Source of the DNA: Proteobacteria bacterium UBA6920
GTDB taxonomy: Bacteria > Pseudomonadota > Gammaproteobacteria > SG8-11
Direction: 5' to 3'
NCBI GenBank assembly: GCA_002448875.1
Contig: DKAS01000090.1
Location: 1 to 10,118, forward strand
DNA: 10,118 nt
Positions 6,776 through 10,118 of this stretch are shown piece by piece. Each line of letters begins with the position of its first letter. Positions within the stretch are counted from its first letter, which is position 1. The notes under the pieces are model-generated. The model did no database searches, was not told where the DNA came from, and saw only the letters and a program-made list of their open reading frames with translations. The translations under genes were made by a program, and so were the position numbers.

Positions 6776-8176
6776 TCAAATCACCTTGGAAAACCGCTGC
6801 TGAGTCGACTGGCGCAGGTATTTGTCGAACACCATGGCGATGTTGCGAATCAGCAGCCGGCCCACCGGCAGAACCTCCAGGCCGTCGGCCACCAGGCGCA
6901 ACAGGCCATCGCTCTGCATCGCCGTCAACTCCGCCAGTTCCGGCGCGAAATAATCGGCGAAGCGCAGATTGTAGTCGCGTTCCACCCGGTCGAAACGCAA
7001 GGTGAAATGACACATCAACTCCATAATGATGGCGCGGCGCAGCAAGTCGTCATGATCCAGTTCCACCCCGCGATACACCGGCAAGCGATCCGCGTCCAGC
7101 AACCCGTAGTATTCCTCCAGTGATTTGACGTTCTGCGCATAGCTGTGCCCTACTTTGCTGATCGAGGTGATGCCTATGGCCACCAGATCACAGTCGGCAT
7201 GGGTGGAATAGCCCTGAAAATTGCGATACAGGGTGCCGTTGCGCTGCGCCACCGCCATTTCGTCATCGGGCTTGGCGAAGTGATCCATGCCGATATAAAC
7301 ATAGCCGGCCTGCGCCAGGCGTTCGGCGGTCTGACTGAGGATATCGAGTTTCTGTGTCGCCGACGGCAGCTCGGCGACATTGATGCGCCGCTGCGGCTTG
7401 AACATTTCCGGCAGGTGAGCGTAATTGAACACCGACAGGCGGTCGGGGTTGAAGGCGATCACCGAATCCAGGGTGCGATTGAAACTGTCGGCCGTCTGCA
7501 GCGGCAAGCCGTAGATCAGATCGAGGCTGATGGATTTGAATCCCACCGCCCGCGCTTCCTGCAGCACCGCCAGGGTCTGCTCCATGGACTGGATACGGTT
7601 GACCGCTTTCTGCACCGCCGGATCGAAATCCTGCACGCCCATGCTCATGCGGTTGAATCCCAGTTCACGCAACAGGGTGATGGTGCCGCTGTCGGCCTCG
7701 CGCGGATCGATCTCGATGGAATATTCGCCGCTGTCGTCGTCGTGCAGCTGGAAATGGCGCCGGGTGACGGCCATCAACTCCCGCATCTGCTCGCGACTGA
7801 TGAAGGTCGGTGTACCGCCGCCCCAATGCAATTGATCTACCGCCCGGTTGTCGTCAAACAGGGCCGCATGCATGGCGATTTCCTTGTACACCCGCTGCAG
7901 GTACGGTTCGGCTTTGGTGCGGTCCTTGGTGGCGACCTTATTGCAGGCGCAATAAAAGCACACGGTGTCGCAGAACGGCAGATGGAAATACAGCGATAAC
8001 GGCGTCGGCGCCGGGGCCAGACGGCTCTGCTCGTTGGTCCAGGCAGCCCATTTGCGGTATTCCGCTTCGGCGAAACCGCTGTGGAACTGCACCGCCGTCG
8101 GATAGGAGGTGTAACGTGGTCCGGATTTGTCGTATTTCTTGATCAGATCCAGATCGAATATCAGGGATTGGTCCAT
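6776..8176 (-). CDS. hemN: Oxygen-independent coproporphyrinogen III oxidase (dehydrogenase)
   Basis: 466 aa, full length for HemN. This cytoplasmic radical-SAM enzyme oxidatively decarboxylates coproporphyrinogen III to protoporphyrinogen IX, replacing oxygen-dependent HemF when O2 is scarce. Visible features: N-terminal KYDKSGPRYTSYPTA, the HemN start motif; CDTVCFYCAC with C69, C73 and C76 binding the 4Fe-4S cluster plus the HemN-specific C78; GGGTPTF at 119-125 (SAM-binding glycine motif); then the conserved NRMSMGVQDF and LIYGLP blocks. This separates it from the shorter HemW-like proteins, which lack the N-terminal arm and the CxC. AGGA lies 10 nt before the ATG. No FNR box (TTGAT-N4-ATCAA) is visible in the 142-nt gap upstream, so anaerobic induction is not evident from sequence. 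Confidence 0.97.
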   Translation of the reverse strand: MDQSLIFDLDLIKKYDKSGPRYTSYPTAVQFHSGFAEAEYRKWAAWTNEQSRLAPAPTPLSLYFHLPFCDTVCFYCACNKVATKDRTKAEPYLQRVYKEIAMHAALFDDNRAVDQLHWGGGTPTFISREQMRELMAVTRRHFQLHDDDSGEYSIEIDPREADSGTITLLRELGFNRMSMGVQDFDPAVQKAVNRIQSMEQTLAVLQEARAVGFKSISLDLIYGLPLQTADSFNRTLDSVIAFNPDRLSVFNYAHLPEMFKPQRRINVAELPSATQKLDILSQTAERLAQAGYVYIGMDHFAKPDDEMAVAQRNGTLYRNFQGYSTHADCDLVAIGITSISKVGHSYAQNVKSLEEYYGLLDADRLPVYRGVELDHDDLLRRAIIMELMCHFTLRFDRVERDYNLRFADYFAPELAELTAMQSDGLLRLVADGLEVLPVGRLLIRNIAMVFDKYLRQSTQQRFSKVI

Positions 8177-8243
8177 GTCAGCTCTATCCTGTGGTTATAC
8201 GGATCGACGGGCGCACACGCGTGCACGGCTGCTCTGCCCCCGC

Positions 8244-8271
8244 ATTATACGCCGGCCGGGGGCAAAACAAA
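8244..8271 (-). promoter_or_regulatory. Predicted sigma-70 promoter of hemN
   Basis: On the minus strand a perfect TATAAT (8249-8244) is preceded, across a 16-nt GC-rich spacer, by TTTGTT (8271-8266), a poor -35. Transcription would start near 8237, giving a leader of about 60 nt. The -10 sits between the arms GCCCCCG (8236-8242) and CGGGGGC (8257-8263), a perfect 7-bp inverted repeat. Confidence 0.5.
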
Positions 8272-8318
8272 CCGGGACCTCCAGATTCGCTTCTATCTTT
8301 TTGTATTTTAAAGGGTAT

Positions 8319-9254
8319 TTAAGCCTGGGCGGGAAGCGCAAAATGACCGCGGTATTCCTCCAGCTGGCCGGCGGTAAGAATAAAGACGCCGTCACCGCCC
8401 CGCTGGAAATCCACCCAGGTGAAAGGAACCTGGGGAAAGCTGTCCAGCAGGGCGTACTGGCTGGCGCCCACTTCCACCACCAGGACGCCGTGTTCCGTCA
8501 GATAGTCCGCCGCCTGCAGCAGGATACGGCGCACCAGATCCAGACCATCCTCGCCGGCGGCCAGACCGAGCTGCGGTTCGTGCTGGTATTCGGGGGCCAG
8601 GATGGCCATTTCGCCCGCGTCGACATAGGGGGGATTGCTGACGATCAGATCGTAACGCTTGCCGGCGGGCAGACCGTCGAACAGATCGGAAGCGTGCAGC
8701 TTGACCTGCTCCCCCAGCTGATAGCGCTCGACATTGATATGGGCCACTTCCAGCGCATCGGTGGAAATGTCCGCGGCGTCCACCTGGGCTTCCGGAAAAG
8801 CCAGGGCGCAGGCGATGGCGATACAGCCGCTGCCCGTGCACAGATCGAGCACCTGGTGAATGTTTTCGGCGCTGGCCCAGGGCCGGAAACCCTCGCCGAT
8901 CAATTCGCCGATGGGTGAGCGGGGAATCAATACCCGATGATCGACATAAAACTGCATGCCGCCAAACCACGCTTCATTGAGCAGATAGGGCAAGGGCGTG
9001 CGATCGTGAATGCGCTTGTCGACCAGATCGACGATGCTGCGTTTTTCGGAATGGGTGAGGCGCGCGTGGTAAAACTGCTCGGGCATCTGGTGCGGTAGAT
9101 TCAGGGCCCGAACCACCAGATGATTGGCCTCATCGATGGCATTGTCGGTACCGTGGCCGAATTCGAGCTCCGCGGTATTGAAACGGCTGGCGGCCCAGCG
9201 GATGAAATCCAGAATCGTAAACAGATCTTGTTGAATAAATGCTTCGCTACCCAT
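8319..9254 (-). CDS. prmB: 50S ribosomal protein uL3 (L3) N5-glutamine methyltransferase
   Basis: 311 aa. SAM-dependent methyltransferase that methylates a glutamine side chain of ribosomal protein uL3. SAM-binding motif I is DLCTGSG at 137-143, followed by an acidic loop; the catalytic NPPY is at 207-210. PrmB rather than the release-factor enzyme PrmC is indicated by RFNTAELEFGHGTDNAIDEA at the N-terminus, VLIPRSPIGELI at 108-119, and PPYVDAGEM with EYQHEPQLGLAAGEDGL after the catalytic motif, all close to E. coli PrmB as I remember it. The ATG at 9254 gives the expected N-terminus, though the upstream ribosome site is weak. It is co-directional with hemN, but the 142-nt gap and hemN's own promoter suggest separate transcription. 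Divergent from ettA. Confidence 0.96.
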   Translation of the reverse strand: MGSEAFIQQDLFTILDFIRWAASRFNTAELEFGHGTDNAIDEANHLVVRALNLPHQMPEQFYHARLTHSEKRSIVDLVDKRIHDRTPLPYLLNEAWFGGMQFYVDHRVLIPRSPIGELIGEGFRPWASAENIHQVLDLCTGSGCIAIACALAFPEAQVDAADISTDALEVAHINVERYQLGEQVKLHASDLFDGLPAGKRYDLIVSNPPYVDAGEMAILAPEYQHEPQLGLAAGEDGLDLVRRILLQAADYLTEHGVLVVEVGASQYALLDSFPQVPFTWVDFQRGGDGVFILTAGQLEEYRGHFALPAQA

Positions 9255-9324
9255 TTGCTTTCACCGGTCTTTGAGAAGTTCGATCCGGCGCCTCACGTTA
9301 TTATGTAAAATTATTTTCCGGCCG

Positions 9325-9334
9325 CAGCCGGCTG
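9325..9334. repeat. 10-bp perfect palindrome in the prmB-ettA intergenic region
   Basis: CAGCCGGCTG, within a GC-rich block. The 235-nt gap holds no ORF of note. On the prmB side the AT-rich stretch near 9300-9316 offers only a weak -10 (CATAAT on the minus strand). Function unknown; chance is possible in GC-rich DNA. Confidence 0.25.
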
Positions 9335-9425
9335 CCACGGGTAGAAATGCACATTCCCGGCTGTGGTCCGGCATCCGTCCTTCCCCATCCCCACCCCGGA
9401 ACACGGGCCGCGCAGCTTGCCTCGT

Positions 9426-9454
9426 TTATTATCAAGGCGGTTTTCTATTATACT
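9426..9454 (+). promoter_or_regulatory. Probable ettA promoter with weak -35
   Basis: TATACT at 9449-9454 (overlapping TATTAT at 9446-9451) is a reasonable -10, with TTATTA 17 nt upstream as a poor -35. It lies in the AT-rich stretch just before the gene, with start near 9461 and a leader of about 30 nt. Confidence 0.35.
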
Positions 9455-9489
9455 GCACATTCTTCTACATCGCACAAAATCAGGAAGTT

Positions 9490-10118
9490 ATGGCGCAATA
9501 CATCTACACCATGAATCGCGTGGGCAAGGTTGTTCCGCCCAAACGGCACATCCTGAAGGACATCTCCCTTTCATTTTTCCCAGGCGCCAAGATCGGCGTA
9601 CTGGGCCTGAACGGCTCGGGCAAGTCCACGCTGCTCAGGATCATGGCCGGCATCGACAAGGAGTTCGACGGCGAGGCGCGCCCGCAGCCGGGCATCAACA
9701 TCGGCTACCTGGCGCAGGAACCCGAGTTCAAGGCCGGGCTGACGGTGCGCGAAGCGGTCATGGAAGGCGTCGCCGAACTTTCGAAACTGATCGACGAATT
9801 CAACGCGATCAGCGACCGCTTCGCCGAGCCCATGGACGACGACGAGATGACGAAGCTGCTCGAGCAGCAGGGCAAGCTCCAGGACAAGATCGACTCGGCC
9901 GGCGGCTGGGAGCTCGAGCGCAAGCTCGAGATTGCGGCCGATGCGCTCAGGCTCCCGCCCTGGGACGCGAACATCGACGATCTCTCGGGCGGCGAGCGCC
10001 GCCGCGTCGCACTCTGCCGGCTGCTGATCTCGAACCCGGATGTCCTGCTGCTCGACGAGCCGACGAACCATCTCGACGCCGAGTCGGTGGAATGGATCGA
10101 GGCGTATCTCAAGAAGTT
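9490..10118 (+). CDS. ettA: Energy-dependent translational throttle protein EttA (ABC-F ATPase), 5' part
   Basis: First 209 codons, cut by the right edge (the family is about 555 aa). EttA is a cytoplasmic ABC-F ATPase that binds the ribosomal E site and gates entry into elongation according to the ATP/ADP ratio. The N-terminus MAQYIYTMNRVGKVVPPKRH is diagnostic of EttA. Walker A GLNGSGKST is at 39-47, the signature LSGGE at 165-169, and Walker B LLLDEP with D189/E190, followed by TNHLDAES. The stretch about 95-145 between Walker A and the signature contains the EttA arm. AGGAAG at 9482-9487 fixes the start. From 9859 eight consecutive leucines use CTC and two arginines in the gene use AGG, while neighbouring genes mostly use CTG. 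Confidence 0.96.
   Translation, partial: MAQYIYTMNRVGKVVPPKRHILKDISLSFFPGAKIGVLGLNGSGKSTLLRIMAGIDKEFDGEARPQPGINIGYLAQEPEFKAGLTVREAVMEGVAELSKLIDEFNAISDRFAEPMDDDEMTKLLEQQGKLQDKIDSAGGWELERKLEIAADALRLPPWDANIDDLSGGERRRVALCRLLISNPDVLLLDEPTNHLDAESVEWIEAYLKK

Noticed and set aside
6749..6778. TGACGG...CCGTCA inverted repeat between the convergent barrel and hemN genes as a bidirectional terminator
   Set aside because: Stem of only 6 bp with a long loop and no T-tract on either strand.
7145..7999. 284-residue plus-strand frame over hemN
   Set aside because: It lies opposite conserved HemN motifs and shows no domain of its own.
8177..8318. FNR site controlling hemN
   Set aside because: No sequence close to TTGAT-N4-ATCAA was found in the gap on either strand.

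Overview
The window reads as ordinary chromosome of a flagellated, probably facultatively anaerobic or microaerophilic gammaproteobacterium. The class-level call is inferred from four things: a PrmB very like the enterobacterial protein, a radical-SAM HemN, FliA (sigma-28)-type promoter sequences, and a FadL-type outer-membrane protein beside a periplasmic M48 protease. I cannot name a genus. There is no sign of a phage, insertion sequence, CRISPR array, tRNA or rRNA.

Layout, left to right. (1) Bases 1-1514, minus strand: the N-terminal 504 residues of a chemoreceptor whose periplasmic domain carries a CxxCH haem c site, followed by three HAMP-like modules and the start of the signalling domain; it runs off the left edge. 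(2) A divergent intergenic region holding a degenerate sigma-28-like promoter for the chemoreceptor, a 55-nt imperfect hairpin and a 12-bp perfect palindrome. (3) Plus strand: a CHASE2-class III adenylate cyclase, then a three-gene cluster of an exported SH3 protein, an M48 metalloprotease and a FadL/OmpP1-type beta-barrel protein. The cluster is preceded by a strong sigma-28 promoter match whose -10 element is half of an 8-bp inverted repeat. The SH3 stop lies 12 nt before the protease start, and the protease and barrel genes overlap by 14 nt, so they are probably co-transcribed. (4) Minus strand, convergent: hemN (anaerobic haem synthesis), then prmB (uL3 glutamine methyltransferase) upstream of it. 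(5) Plus strand, divergent from prmB: the first 209 codons of ettA, cut by the right edge.

How they may work together (inference). The left half combines environmental sensing (haem chemoreceptor, CHASE2 cyclase making cAMP) with an envelope module that may belong to the motility regulon. HemN supplies haem when oxygen is low, which suits a cell with a haem-based chemoreceptor. PrmB and EttA are translation housekeeping genes unrelated to the left half. The observations most worth checking are the haem chemoreceptor, the sigma-28 promoter with its embedded inverted repeat, and the SH3-M48-barrel cluster behind it.
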